DNA from: a virus
Strand: one strand, 5' to 3'
DNA: 36,995 bases
IMG/VR virus record: IMGVR_UViG_3300021425_002358
Coordinates: 1 to 36,995 of that record
Of the stretch, positions 1 through 8,890 are shown piece after piece. The translations under genes were made by a program, and so were the position numbers. Each line of letters opens with the position of its first letter. Positions within the stretch are counted from its first letter, which is position 1. Below the pieces are notes generated by a model. That model saw only the letters and a list, made by a program, of their open reading frames with translations, was not told the DNA's origin and searched no databases.

Positions 1-423
1 ACCGAAGTCTCTAGATTCACGAACAGCAATGCGTAAAGGTGAAACCTCAACAATTTCGTTATGTGAAAGCAACTGTGCTGACTTGGCACGACGAGCAGTG
101 CTCCTAACACGCCGAACACTGCGACTACGACGCTTTCCACCTCGGCCACGACCACGCTTGCCCTTACCTTCGTTTGGCCACTTACCGGTGATTTCGTGGT
201 GAAGCCAAGCACAAATACGCTGAGGCTTACCACCAAACTGCGGCTTGTCCATCAAAATAACGACACAACGTCTGAAGCCTCCCGGCTTCTTCATGATAGG
301 ACGCCAGTACTTTAAAAGTTCTTCAAGATTACCACGCCGAGGACCACGCCCACGAGTGAGACTAGTTAACTCGTCTGCGTTGGGGCCGATTTCTGGTCTC
401 TTGATTTCAGTCAGCATCGACAT
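1..423 (-). CDS. Basic phage protein of unknown function, cut by the window start
   Basis: The minus-strand frame is open from ATG at 423 through the left edge, so the C-terminus is missing (at least 141 residues). I do not recognise a named family. The N-terminal half is mixed (LEELLKYWRPIMKKPGGF, then RRCVVILMDKPQFGGKPQR) and is followed by an Arg/Lys/Gly-rich stretch near residues 85-115 (GKGKRGRGRGGKRRSRS), which suggests binding to nucleic acid or to an acidic partner such as the protein encoded at 604-2535. A purine-rich AGAGAGGTG lies about eight bases before the ATG. It overlaps the preceding short gene by 17 bases, so translation is probably coupled. It lies downstream of portal and protease in the head operon, where capsid or scaffold genes are expected. 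Confidence 0.75.
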   Translation of the reverse strand, partial: MSMLTEIKRPEIGPNADELTSLTRGRGPRRGNLEELLKYWRPIMKKPGGFRRCVVILMDKPQFGGKPQRICAWLHHEITGKWPNEGKGKRGRGRGGKRRSRSVRRVRSTARRAKSAQLLSHNEIVEVSPLRIAVRESRDFG

Positions 424-586
424 CCCCACACCTCTCTAAAGGTCTAAACTCGTAAACTTCGTCGCCAATCTCTAAGTATTCTACCTCGTCCGTATTGTAC
501 GTTGAGCCAAGAACCACGTTAGAACCGACGTTGAAAAGGGCTTCATTGGCAAGGCTAATTCTTTTCCCTACTTCTGAGGGTTTCAT
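407..586 (-). CDS. Small hypothetical protein in the head operon (59 aa)
   Basis: A 59-residue frame starts MKPSEVGKRISLANEALFN and ends CGDVDAD. It sits 17 bases after the stop of the large acidic protein and overlaps the next gene by 17 bases, the tight packing seen throughout this operon. GGGTAGG precedes the ATG as a weak ribosome site. The composition is acidic, with a stretch (residues 33-48, DEVEYLEIGDEVYEF) likely to form beta strands. No family recognised and no catalytic motif visible. Support comes from position, start spacing and the absence of any other gene in the gap; it could still be a chance frame. Confidence 0.55.
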   Translation of the reverse strand: MKPSEVGKRISLANEALFNVGSNVVLGSTYNTDEVEYLEIGDEVYEFRPLERCGDVDAD

Positions 587-603
587 AGCAGCCTACCCTT
601 CAA

Positions 604-2535
604 TCAGGAGCCTTCACCCTCCATAAGAGTGCGGAACTCATCTAGTGCTGAAAGCAACTCGGCATCATCTGACTTTTCACCATCCGCCTCAGGAGCGGGT
701 GCTTCAGCCTCATCCATAAAGCCTTCAGGAATCATCTCTTCAAGACCAAGTTCCTTTGCACGCTTCACGATGTGTGCCTTTGCAGCGGCAACATCTTTAG
801 CACGGCCATGTGCCTGAATAGCGTTCTTAAGGTCAGCCTCATCCGCAATCGGGAATGAACCATCTTCCATAGCCTCACCAGACTCAGCCATTGATTCACG
901 CTGCTCACGAGAGTACATGCGCTTAATCTCAAGTTCAGCCTCAAGAGCCTTGATTTCATCCTCTTCGCTCATGTCGTACTCAAAGTCGTCAAGCATGTCA
1001 TACTCGTCGTAGCCCAGCACCTTGCCTTCCACGGAAACGTAGAAGTCAAAACTCTTCTGCTCAGAATCAACTTCGACAACGTAGACATCTTCATCTGCGA
1101 AGATGTCAACCATGATACCCATGACTTCACCCTTCGCATCAAGTTCCATGTCGTCAAATGCCTTCACGGCAACCGCTTCAGCGTCTGAAGAAGAAATGAT
1201 CGTCAACTCTTCAGCCGACTTGCCATCAATGATTGTCTCGTCAACACGCAACCAACCAAGTTCGTCACCCTCACCTGACAGGAACACTTCAATACAGGTT
1301 CCATCTTCACGCTTGACATCAACAACGAACATGTCGTCAGTTGATGAGTAGCCCGACCCGATAACTTCACCGGGGTGAGCACTCTTGACAACCGTCTCAA
1401 TATCTGCAAGACCGGGAAGACCATCTTCAGGAGCGCAACCACCCTGACAGAAGTCGCACGGCTGTGCAACTGACTTGCGCTGGAAACCGCACAAGAACTC
1501 TTCAGACTTTTCACCATCTTCAGGCTTAGCAGCAGTCAACTTCTCCCATTCATCGTGGGAAGCACAAGGCATAAACTTATCACCGGCACCATGAGTGCCT
1601 TCGCATCCAAGTGCGGCAGCACGTTCAAGGGCTTCTTCTTCAGTGTCAAACATGTCAGCCATGTCTTCAGCCTTTTCCTGCACGTCTTCAACATCTTCAG
1701 ACTTTTCTTCGTCTTCCATATGCCCGCCCTTACGCATGGCGTTAACTTCCAAAGGACTGCGGCGACGATAGCGCTTGCCATATCCCTTGCCGGTACCCTC
1801 TTCAAAAACGTCTACTTCTTCGTAAGACTCTTTTGCGTCCATGTCTAGGTCGCCGTACTTCTCTTCAGAAATGAGTTCTTCGTCCTCTTCCATTTCCTTG
1901 AACCGAGTGTCTGTAAGGAAGATCGAAGGCTTCTTCTCTTCTTCCTGACCTACCATACGCATCATGAGTGATGCGGCCTTGACATCAACGGATTCAGCGG
2001 GGTCTTCAGCATCGACAGGAAGTTCAGCATCAGCGTCTACTTCCTCTTCTGCAACAACCTCTTCGGCTTCAACGGCATCGGCTTCTTCTTCGGCATCGGC
2101 TTCTTCTGCCTCTGCGTCTTCTTCGACCTCAGCGTCGTCGTCAGCGTCTTTGGTCTCAGCCTCTAGTGCTTGAGCAACCTTTTCAACCATATCGACATCT
2201 TCGTCGGCTTCGTCTGCTTCCTCAGTATCGTCAACGTCTTCTTCGGCTTCATCTTCATCATCAGCCTTAAAGCGGAACATCCAGCCCATTGACTCCTTGG
2301 TTTCTTCATTGAGAACGTTAACCATCTCGTAGCCCTTTTGGTCTTCGGGATCAAGCGCAGCAAACGCCGCCTCATCTAGAAGATCGCCAGCCTCAACCGC
2401 TTCCTTGAAACGGATGTCAGTCATGAACACAGAAGGTGCGCTCTTCTCATCTTCATGAGCACCCTTCTCCTCTGCGGACATAAGCGCTTCAATATCCTCA
2501 AACTTCTGAAGATCGTCATTCATGTTTTCACTCAT
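604..2535 (-). CDS. Large acidic repeat protein of the head module (possible scaffold or protease-associated protein)
   Basis: 643 residues, very rich in Glu, Asp and Ala. Two copies of one unit are visible: residues 33-88 (SVFMTDIRFKEA...) and 203-258 (SIFLTDTRFKEM...), separated by an acidic low-complexity linker (about 92-182). Residues 310-335 carry a GCxGxH...MPCxSHDEW motif that recurs in the neighbouring protease. A Cys cluster (PCDFCQGGC, 359-367) starts two similar beta-rich units (about 375-435 and 465-515). Near 556-605 is a short DGSFPI..ADLKNAIQAHGRAKD domain that resembles modules I associate with phage head-maturation proteins (DUF6582-like; tentative). Start ATG follows ATAGGAGTT. 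Position between protease and the expected capsid gene suits a scaffold; that role is inference. Confidence 0.85.
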   Translation of the reverse strand: MSENMNDDLQKFEDIEALMSAEEKGAHEDEKSAPSVFMTDIRFKEAVEAGDLLDEAAFAALDPEDQKGYEMVNVLNEETKESMGWMFRFKADDEDEAEEDVDDTEEADEADEDVDMVEKVAQALEAETKDADDDAEVEEDAEAEEADAEEEADAVEAEEVVAEEEVDADAELPVDAEDPAESVDVKAASLMMRMVGQEEEKKPSIFLTDTRFKEMEEDEELISEEKYGDLDMDAKESYEEVDVFEEGTGKGYGKRYRRRSPLEVNAMRKGGHMEDEEKSEDVEDVQEKAEDMADMFDTEEEALERAAALGCEGTHGAGDKFMPCASHDEWEKLTAAKPEDGEKSEEFLCGFQRKSVAQPCDFCQGGCAPEDGLPGLADIETVVKSAHPGEVIGSGYSSTDDMFVVDVKREDGTCIEVFLSGEGDELGWLRVDETIIDGKSAEELTIISSSDAEAVAVKAFDDMELDAKGEVMGIMVDIFADEDVYVVEVDSEQKSFDFYVSVEGKVLGYDEYDMLDDFEYDMSEEDEIKALEAELEIKRMYSREQRESMAESGEAMEDGSFPIADEADLKNAIQAHGRAKDVAAAKAHIVKRAKELGLEEMIPEGFMDEAEAPAPEADGEKSDDAELLSALDEFRTLMEGEGS

Positions 2536-2562
2536 TTTGAACTCCTATTGCTCGTGAGTATT

Positions 2563-4179
2563 TTACTCAACACCGTCTTCAGTGTCAAGGGTGGCGGGCT
2601 TTGAAACAGAAATCTCAGGATCAAAAGACAAACCGGCAAGAGCAGTTGCAACCTTGGCTAACAACTCTTCATGCTCAACCTTAGTTGAGAAATGCAAGTC
2701 AACTCCATCCTCTGATTTAAAAGTAAACACTGGAACCTCAGCAACTGCACTACTTACATCAAACGCTTCATTGTCAGAGCACTTAACGTGCACAACAAAA
2801 CCTGACGTAACCTTCTCACCCTGTTCCATCGGGCGAGACATGGGGGCAGAAGTCAAGAAATTTTCAAGTTCGTTAATAAGAGACAAGGTAGCCTCACGTA
2901 CTTCACCAGCACCACGAATCTTGAGCATTTCATTATAGGCCATCAACAAGAGTGCCATCGGGTCCTTAAGGTAATCAGGCTTACGGTCTCCCCGCATCAT
3001 GTGACCCTTTTCCTCAGTATCGCAAGAGCAAGCATCTTTTTCAGACTCACAACCACAGTCAGCACTCTTCGCTTCTTCCACTTCAACACCTTCAAGGTAG
3101 TTGTTGTGCGAATTGATGTTTGCATTTCCATCAAACTTCTCAAGAGCCTCTAGATACTCATCGTGTGTCTCGCAGGGCAGATAGCCACCACCGTGAGAAT
3201 GATAGCCTGAGCAACCAAAAGTCTTCGACCATGCTAGAGCAATATCGGGCGTAGCCCAAGTTCCCTGCTCTGGATTAGCGTCACGAATACCTTCAGGTTC
3301 CTCAGCATCCTTCTCATCTGGGTCCTTCACCATCATCGAAGTAGGTGCGTCATCTCCCACGGGAGTATAAGTTGTCATAGGCTTCACACGAGTTGGCTTA
3401 CCAATCATGATCTGCTGACCTTCACGGTTGAACGTAGCCATCCAAATCATATTTTCACCAGTCTGGAAAACGACGTTATTGTCATTAATCTCTAGAATCT
3501 GAACCGGCTTACGAAGTGCTTGGGAAAGCATACGTCCCATCATTGCAGACATCGCATCTGCACGATTAGCAGGAGCGTCCTTATCGTCGTCCATGTTGTA
3601 CATTCCACCCTTCTCGGAAGTTCCTTCATTATCATCTTTGACAGAGATTGTGCCAGTCAACTGGTTGGCTCCGTGCAGAACCGGAGAAATCTCGTACAGT
3701 TCTACTTCCTTAAGCATATTGGCCTGACGAGAAGCATCAAAATCAGCATTAATCGTCTTATAGCCGATTGACCATTCCTGATCCATACCGTAAAATGCCA
3801 CGTTCGCAAACGCTTCACGTCCTCGCTCGGTGTTGAGATTGAACTGAACCTTTGCAAAAAGACCACCGATACCAGCACGCTTCATCTTCTCGGGAAGGCG
3901 AGGGTCAGACTTCGGAACTTCGTAAATCTCCAGAACCTTACCAATTGGCTGATTCCAATCGTGGCCCCAAACAACACGAGGCTTACGTCGCTTCAATGAG
4001 CCATTAAACGCTCCAGAAACGACAACATCGCCAACTGAATCCTTATTACCGATACCTGAGACAAAGGCTTCAACAATGCCTTGTGCCTTGTCGATACCGA
4101 TCTGGCCGGAAATTGCTTTGAAATCAAATGCGGGATCAGTGTCTTCAACGACATCTGCGTACTCAACTAAAGTAGTCAT
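2563..4179 (-). CDS. HK97-type prohead protease with long C-terminal extension
   Basis: The N-terminal ~180 residues match Caudoviricetes prohead protease (peptidase S78/U35 family), which cleaves capsid and scaffold during head maturation. Visible signatures are GxVEAFVSxxGNxDxxGDVVxxGAF, the catalytic His in VVWGHDW (H73), the nucleophile region EWSIGY (S137) and ELYEISPVLHGAN (160-172). The enzyme usually has about 200 residues; this one has 538. The extension carries GCSGYH..YLPCETHDEY (322-342), shared with the adjacent acidic protein, and a Cys-rich patch (CGC...CSC, 375-386). I chose ATG at 4179 because AAGGAGAGTC precedes it; an in-frame ATG at 4197 has no such site. A TTGACG-16-TACTAT promoter lies upstream (4210-4237). 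Confidence 0.93.
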   Translation of the reverse strand: MTTLVEYADVVEDTDPAFDFKAISGQIGIDKAQGIVEAFVSGIGNKDSVGDVVVSGAFNGSLKRRKPRVVWGHDWNQPIGKVLEIYEVPKSDPRLPEKMKRAGIGGLFAKVQFNLNTERGREAFANVAFYGMDQEWSIGYKTINADFDASRQANMLKEVELYEISPVLHGANQLTGTISVKDDNEGTSEKGGMYNMDDDKDAPANRADAMSAMMGRMLSQALRKPVQILEINDNNVVFQTGENMIWMATFNREGQQIMIGKPTRVKPMTTYTPVGDDAPTSMMVKDPDEKDAEEPEGIRDANPEQGTWATPDIALAWSKTFGCSGYHSHGGGYLPCETHDEYLEALEKFDGNANINSHNNYLEGVEVEEAKSADCGCESEKDACSCDTEEKGHMMRGDRKPDYLKDPMALLLMAYNEMLKIRGAGEVREATLSLINELENFLTSAPMSRPMEQGEKVTSGFVVHVKCSDNEAFDVSSAVAEVPVFTFKSEDGVDLHFSTKVEHEELLAKVATALAGLSFDPEISVSKPATLDTEDGVE

Positions 4180-4209
4180 GACTCTCCTTAAGGACATTGC
4201 AACATTAAT

Positions 4210-4237
4210 ATAGTATCTCCTCAGTGACTTACGTCAA
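4210..4237 (-). promoter_or_regulatory. Promoter for the protease operon
   Basis: On the minus strand TTGACG (4237-4232) and TACTAT (4215-4210) are 16 bases apart and lie in the only gap between the MuF and protease genes. The leader then contains AAGGAGAG before the ATG at 4179. This would let protease, acidic protein and capsid genes be expressed independently of portal. Confidence 0.55.
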
Positions 4238-4277
4238 GTAGGGTTTATATAAAAATGCTCAGGGGTATTTTATATAT

Positions 4278-5072
4278 TTATCTGGTAAACTTCAACACAC
4301 AACGGCAGTTGATAGTTAACGAAGGCGGAGCAACTGGGTCTTTCGGAAACCTAATTGGAACGCCATTCACGAAAAATGGGCTACTTACAGGCACAATATC
4401 ACCATGCAACTGCTTGTGTGGTACACGAACTCGCTCATCTTTTAATGAAATCCACTGTTTATTCAAAGCAACATCGCTGTTGCTAGCAGAATCAAATAGC
4501 CCTTGATTATAAGGACCCAGAACAGCAGAATCTATAATCATTCGTTTGCGGTTGCTGCGTAATTTATTGAAAACCGCTTTGACTAAAGTTGCAGCCAAAA
4601 TAGCCTTAAAGGCAATGTCTATGTCCCCGCCATCTTCTGCCTTTGCAACAGAAGCCGCACCGAGTGCCTGAGCAACTTGATTTTGAGTAGTACTGTTGAA
4701 TTCGTTTACCGTGGCCATATGCTCTGAAATTGCCGCTTCCGCCTGCTGCTCGGTTACAATATCCCCAAACCCTTCTTGAATGTTGTCGGACACGGCCTGC
4801 TCATAGATACTGCGCATGGATACGAGTAAAGGTGCAGTGCTCACGGCCAACTCGGTCATAGGAACTACAGAAGCAAAATTAGAATCTGTTCCTAAATTTA
4901 ACAAAGCAGTTGCTGTAGGTGCCGCAATAGCAGCGAGTGTTGCCTCTTCCTGAGAATCAATAATCTCATCTAACTGCTTAGAAACCTGAGCCTCTAAAGA
5001 ATCTACCCGATAAAGTGCTTTCTGCTCCCACGGTGAATTCTTCGCTAAATCACCAAACTTTAGGCTCGTTGA
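4278..5072 (-). CDS. MuF-type head morphogenesis domain, probably translated by -1 frameshift from portal
   Basis: 264 codons are open from the frameshift point. The C-terminus has the phage Mu F (head morphogenesis) signature: DERVRVPHKQLHG, PVSSPFFVNG, RFPKDPVAPP and the terminal NCRCVLKF. MuF proteins ride with the portal and are incorporated into the head. No ATG or GTG exists in frame before the domain; the only alternative start is TTG at 4904, without a ribosome site, which would discard about 55 plausible residues (SLKFGDLAKNSPWEQKAL...). The frame overlaps the portal end and is exactly -1 to it, becoming open just upstream of a CCCTTTT heptamer (5078-5072). The portal-MuF product would be about 747 residues. 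A single-base sequencing error in the C4T4 run would give the same picture. Confidence 0.85.
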   Translation of the reverse strand, partial: STSLKFGDLAKNSPWEQKALYRVDSLEAQVSKQLDEIIDSQEEATLAAIAAPTATALLNLGTDSNFASVVPMTELAVSTAPLLVSMRSIYEQAVSDNIQEGFGDIVTEQQAEAAISEHMATVNEFNSTTQNQVAQALGAASVAKAEDGGDIDIAFKAILAATLVKAVFNKLRSNRKRMIIDSAVLGPYNQGLFDSASNSDVALNKQWISLKDERVRVPHKQLHGDIVPVSSPFFVNGVPIRFPKDPVAPPSLTINCRCVLKFTR

Positions 5073-6520
5073 AAAGGGGCGCTCTTCCTACCCTCCGGTT
5101 CGTCTCCCTCAAGTTCACTCGGAACAGCCGAAGCCGGAGCCTCAATATTTTGAGCACCAGTTACAGTACCGGCTTCCACAAAACCACCCGCTTCAGGACT
5201 AAACTCGGTTACTACAGACTGCTGTGCCTCTTGAGCCTGAACGTCTAGAGGGACACCACTTTCTACACCGGTCTGCTCATTCATAGCCTTTTCGGTATTA
5301 GCGATTGGAGTCTGATTCGGGTTAGACAGCAACGAATCAGCAATGTCTGACACGACCCGCTTACGACCAGATGCTTCACGATACTCATTAGCACTAATAA
5401 GACCAGTTTGGAACTCAGTCAAATAATGACGTTCACGCTCCTGTTTTGCTAACACCAAAATAGGTACGTTAGCAGTATCAAAGTCCACGAAGTACGAATC
5501 GTCAATCTTGTCGAAAGAGCGAGCGATCAAATCAAGGTGAGGAGACATTGTTTCCATCCAAAACACCTTACCCTCTTCCATAGCATTAGAGAAAGTACGG
5601 TTAGACGAGTTACCAATAATTGACTCAGGTACACCAAACGCCGCAAGAATCTCTTCTTTTGTGATAGTACGCATCTGTACATAAGCAGCGTCACGTGGGC
5701 TAGCAGCCGTATCTACGAAGTCAGCACCATCGTCAGACGAAATCACACCTACAGAACCTGCACGACCAATGTTACCACGGAACCGTGATCGCAGTTCTTC
5801 CTTGTCTTCATCAGCAATTTCACTACGAAGAACAAGCAAACCACCGGGACGACCATCGTTAATCAGGAAGTTTCGGTTGTAAACTTTAGCCAAATTTTCA
5901 AGTTCGATAGCAACCCCCGCTGCTTCCATGGGTGTCATGGACAGATAGGGGTCAAGAGGATGAGGGCGTCGAATCCAAATAACATTTTCTGGCTTAATAG
6001 TACGCTTCTCTGTAGCGTTAATCTTTACCTCAAACCCTTTAACGAACTTAGATACATCCGGGATAGGAGATGTGTTTTGTGGAGGAAGAAGATGCAGAGC
6101 AATCGGTGCCCCGCCACGACCACGAACAATTTCAACAAACGCACCACGGCTGCTCATAAGCAACTGTGCTGAAAGCCGATACCGGAATGCGAAAGCATTC
6201 TCACCGTCGTTAGCAGTGTTATTAAAAAGTTTCAGCATCGGGTTGTTTGCAACAATTTCTCCAAATGGGTTGTTATCTTTACGGAAAATCATGGGCAAAC
6301 GAGCCTGATTAGATGCGATCACATCAATACATCTGAATACCCAAGTTACCTTAGAAACACCATCTCGGTAAGCCTTTGTGATATCCCAGCCGTCATGATA
6401 CCCTCGGTTCTCACCCAGAGAAGGACTGTAGGAGATGGGGGCACCAACAGAAATAGGTGCCGCTTTTTGACCATCATTGATATTCTGTAAGGATTTGTTT
6501 GAACCTGAGTTCCACGCCAT
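5060..6520 (-). CDS. Portal protein, HK97 family
   Basis: 486 residues. The family forms the dodecameric ring at one capsid vertex through which DNA is packaged. Supporting sequence: VFRCIDVIASNQARLPMIF near residue 60, the long central portion with LLPPQNTSPIP and NVIWIRRPHPLDPYLSMTPMEAAG, GRPGGLLVL, and the conserved FGVPESIIGNSSNRTFSNAMEE region near residue 315. The last ~90 residues are Ala/Glu/Pro-rich and low in structure, as expected of a linker. The ATG overlaps the stop of the upstream 52-residue gene as TAATG. At its 3' end a slippery heptamer may send some ribosomes into the MuF frame, so both portal and portal-MuF may be made from one gene. Confidence 0.95.
   Translation of the reverse strand: MAWNSGSNKSLQNINDGQKAAPISVGAPISYSPSLGENRGYHDGWDITKAYRDGVSKVTWVFRCIDVIASNQARLPMIFRKDNNPFGEIVANNPMLKLFNNTANDGENAFAFRYRLSAQLLMSSRGAFVEIVRGRGGAPIALHLLPPQNTSPIPDVSKFVKGFEVKINATEKRTIKPENVIWIRRPHPLDPYLSMTPMEAAGVAIELENLAKVYNRNFLINDGRPGGLLVLRSEIADEDKEELRSRFRGNIGRAGSVGVISSDDGADFVDTAASPRDAAYVQMRTITKEEILAAFGVPESIIGNSSNRTFSNAMEEGKVFWMETMSPHLDLIARSFDKIDDSYFVDFDTANVPILVLAKQERERHYLTEFQTGLISANEYREASGRKRVVSDIADSLLSNPNQTPIANTEKAMNEQTGVESGVPLDVQAQEAQQSVVTEFSPEAGGFVEAGTVTGAQNIEAPASAVPSELEGDEPEGRKSAPFQRA
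5072..5078 (-). promoter_or_regulatory. Candidate -1 ribosomal frameshift site (CCCTTTT)
   Basis: Read on the minus strand in the portal frame this is GCC CCT TTT CAA, so the heptamer C CCT TTT has the X XXY YYZ form. A one-base backward slip lets both tRNAs re-pair with CCC and TTT and enters the MuF frame. The portal stop TAA is at 5062-5060, only ten bases on; the MuF frame has a TAG 12 bases before the first slippery base and none afterwards. A stem of GGTGA (5054-5050) with TCACC (5036-5032) lies 17 bases downstream, farther than the usual 5-9, so a stimulator is uncertain. Confidence 0.6.
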
Positions 6521-6678
6521 TATTCAGCCCCTAGCAGATAGCCGTAAATTCCACAAGTGAGGCCAGCACTTGCCAGACCCCACCCCAAACTCAGTATACT
6601 AATACCAAAGCCTATTAATAGTATACCAGCGCCCATGAGTAAATGGGCGACGGCAGCACGATTTAGAATATTCCTCAT
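6520..6678 (-). CDS. Small two-helix membrane protein ahead of portal (52 aa)
   Basis: The 52-residue frame begins MRNILNRAAVAHLLMGAG and is almost wholly hydrophobic after residue 8, with two likely membrane segments (about 11-30 and 33-50). Its TAA overlaps the portal ATG (TAATG), which implies translational coupling. There is no Shine-Dalgarno; instead TTGTCT-17-TACAGT ends exactly six bases before the ATG, the same leaderless layout as several other genes here. It is the first gene of the head operon. Function unknown; a membrane protein at this site could act early in assembly or be an exclusion factor, but nothing in the sequence decides. Confidence 0.7.
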   Translation of the reverse strand: MRNILNRAAVAHLLMGAGILLIGFGISILSLGWGLASAGLTCGIYGYLLGAE

Positions 6679-6684
6679 AGGTAT

Positions 6685-6713
6685 ACTGTACCTTTTATTT
6701 GTCTAGGAGACAA
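6685..6713 (-). promoter_or_regulatory. Leaderless promoter of the head operon
   Basis: Minus-strand TTGTCT (6713-6708), a 17-base spacer and TACAGT (6690-6685) are followed by six bases and the ATG at 6678. Transcription would start at or next to the start codon. The -35 hexamer overlaps the plus-strand ribosome site of the terminase gene, so the two divergent units share this short intergenic region. A plus-strand TATACT at 6682-6687 could serve terminase, but no matching -35 is seen. Confidence 0.55.
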
Positions 6714-6719
6714 GCAGAT

Positions 6720-8036
6720 ATGTCCACGCAAACACAAGACTGGCAGAAAATCAAAGAATACTTAGAGCCACGTCGTTCGGAATACTGGGTTGAGGAGCCG
6801 TCATTAACTCAAAAAGTGTTTCTTCGCTCAGAAGGACAAGAAGTTATGTTTGGCGGAGCGGCGGGCGGTGGTAAATCTTCGGCCCTAATCATGGCTGCGT
6901 TGCAATACGTGGATGTCCCCAACTACTCGGCAATCCTGTTCCGTCGTACATATGCCGACCTTGCGCTTCCCGGTGCCCTTATGGACCGCTTCCGGGAGTG
7001 GATCATGCAATTCGATGATGTCCACTGGAACGCCAACCAGTATACCGCAACGTTTCCTTCGGGAGCACGTATCACATTCGGTTACTTGAATAACGTAAAT
7101 GATTACCTGCGATACAAGGGTTCGGAATTTCAGTTTATCGGGATGGATGAGGTTACAGAAATCAGAGAGTCTGATTATAGGTATATGTTCTCTCGTCTTC
7201 GCCGCCCAGCATCAGGACCACTATCCACAGTTCCTTTGCGTATGAGATGTGCAACTAACCCAGCACCAAACTGGGTGCGCCAAAGGTTCCTAGTGGAAGG
7301 AAAAGAAAAGGGGCGTATCTTCATTCCTTCAATGCTTACCGATAACCCCGGAATTGACCCGACATCATACCGTGCTATGCTTTCAGAACTTGACCCAATC
7401 GAACGTAAGCGGCTAGAGTTTGGTGACTGGTGGGCGACAACCCTCGGTTCAATGTTCGATAGAAACAACTTTGAAATTATTGAACCTAGTGAAGTTCCAG
7501 AACTCAGTAAAGACACAACTGTAGTTCGGTTCTGGGACTTGGCAGGAACAGAACCCTCAAACTCTAATCCCGACCCTGACTGGACAGTTGGATGTTTGGG
7601 GGCCTTTGATAATGGTATATTTTATGTTCTGGATGTTCGGCGTATACGGGCCAAAGGTGAAAAAGTTGAAAAGTTTATTAAGGAAACTGCCGAAGAAGAC
7701 GGTCCTGAAATTATGATTCAGATGGAACAGGAACCGGGATCAGCAGGTAAAAACCTAATTGACCAGTACGCCAGATACGTTCTTCCGGGTTACAACTTCT
7801 CTGGACAAAGAGCAACAGGCGATAAAGTAACTAGAGCCAAGCCTTTTGCAGCAGCAGTCGCTAATGGAAATGTTAAACTACTTAGAGCCTCATGGAACAC
7901 AGAATTTATTGATGAGTTATCATCATTCCCAGAAGCGAGAGTCCACGACGACCAAGTTGACGCTACTACCCACGCATTTAACCTGTGTGCAGGACTAGGT
8001 ATGGGTATAAGACGTAAAATTGAAATCATTATTTGA
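6720..8036 (+). CDS. Terminase large subunit (ATPase-nuclease)
   Basis: 438 residues; packages DNA into the procapsid through the portal and cuts it. ATPase domain: Walker A GGAAGGGKS (45-53), a conserved LFRRTYADL after it, Walker B FIGMDE (139-144), and the coupling region CATNPAPNWVRQRF (178-190). RNase H-like nuclease domain: FWDLAGTEPS (D273), MEQEPGSAGK (336-344) and HDDQVDATTHAF (D410/D411/D414). These match the Terminase_6 N- and C-terminal families. I chose ATG at 6720 because AGGAGA precedes it by nine bases; a TTG at 6699 is in frame but worse. No small terminase gene lies upstream; the flanking gene is the divergent membrane protein. Confidence 0.96.
   Translation: MSTQTQDWQKIKEYLEPRRSEYWVEEPSLTQKVFLRSEGQEVMFGGAAGGGKSSALIMAALQYVDVPNYSAILFRRTYADLALPGALMDRFREWIMQFDDVHWNANQYTATFPSGARITFGYLNNVNDYLRYKGSEFQFIGMDEVTEIRESDYRYMFSRLRRPASGPLSTVPLRMRCATNPAPNWVRQRFLVEGKEKGRIFIPSMLTDNPGIDPTSYRAMLSELDPIERKRLEFGDWWATTLGSMFDRNNFEIIEPSEVPELSKDTTVVRFWDLAGTEPSNSNPDPDWTVGCLGAFDNGIFYVLDVRRIRAKGEKVEKFIKETAEEDGPEIMIQMEQEPGSAGKNLIDQYARYVLPGYNFSGQRATGDKVTRAKPFAAAVANGNVKLLRASWNTEFIDELSSFPEARVHDDQVDATTHAFNLCAGLGMGIRRKIEIII

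Positions 8037-8870
<834 letters not shown>

Positions 8871-8890
<20 letters not shown>

Noticed and set aside
245-439. 64-codon plus frame
   Set aside because: Antisense to the partial head gene, which has better start, spacing and operon context.
1964-2173. Ser-rich plus frame
   Set aside because: Complement of the acidic linker of the head protein; no start site.
4904-4906. TTG at 4904 as the start of the MuF protein
   Set aside because: No ribosome site and it would cut about 55 residues that continue smoothly from the frameshift site.
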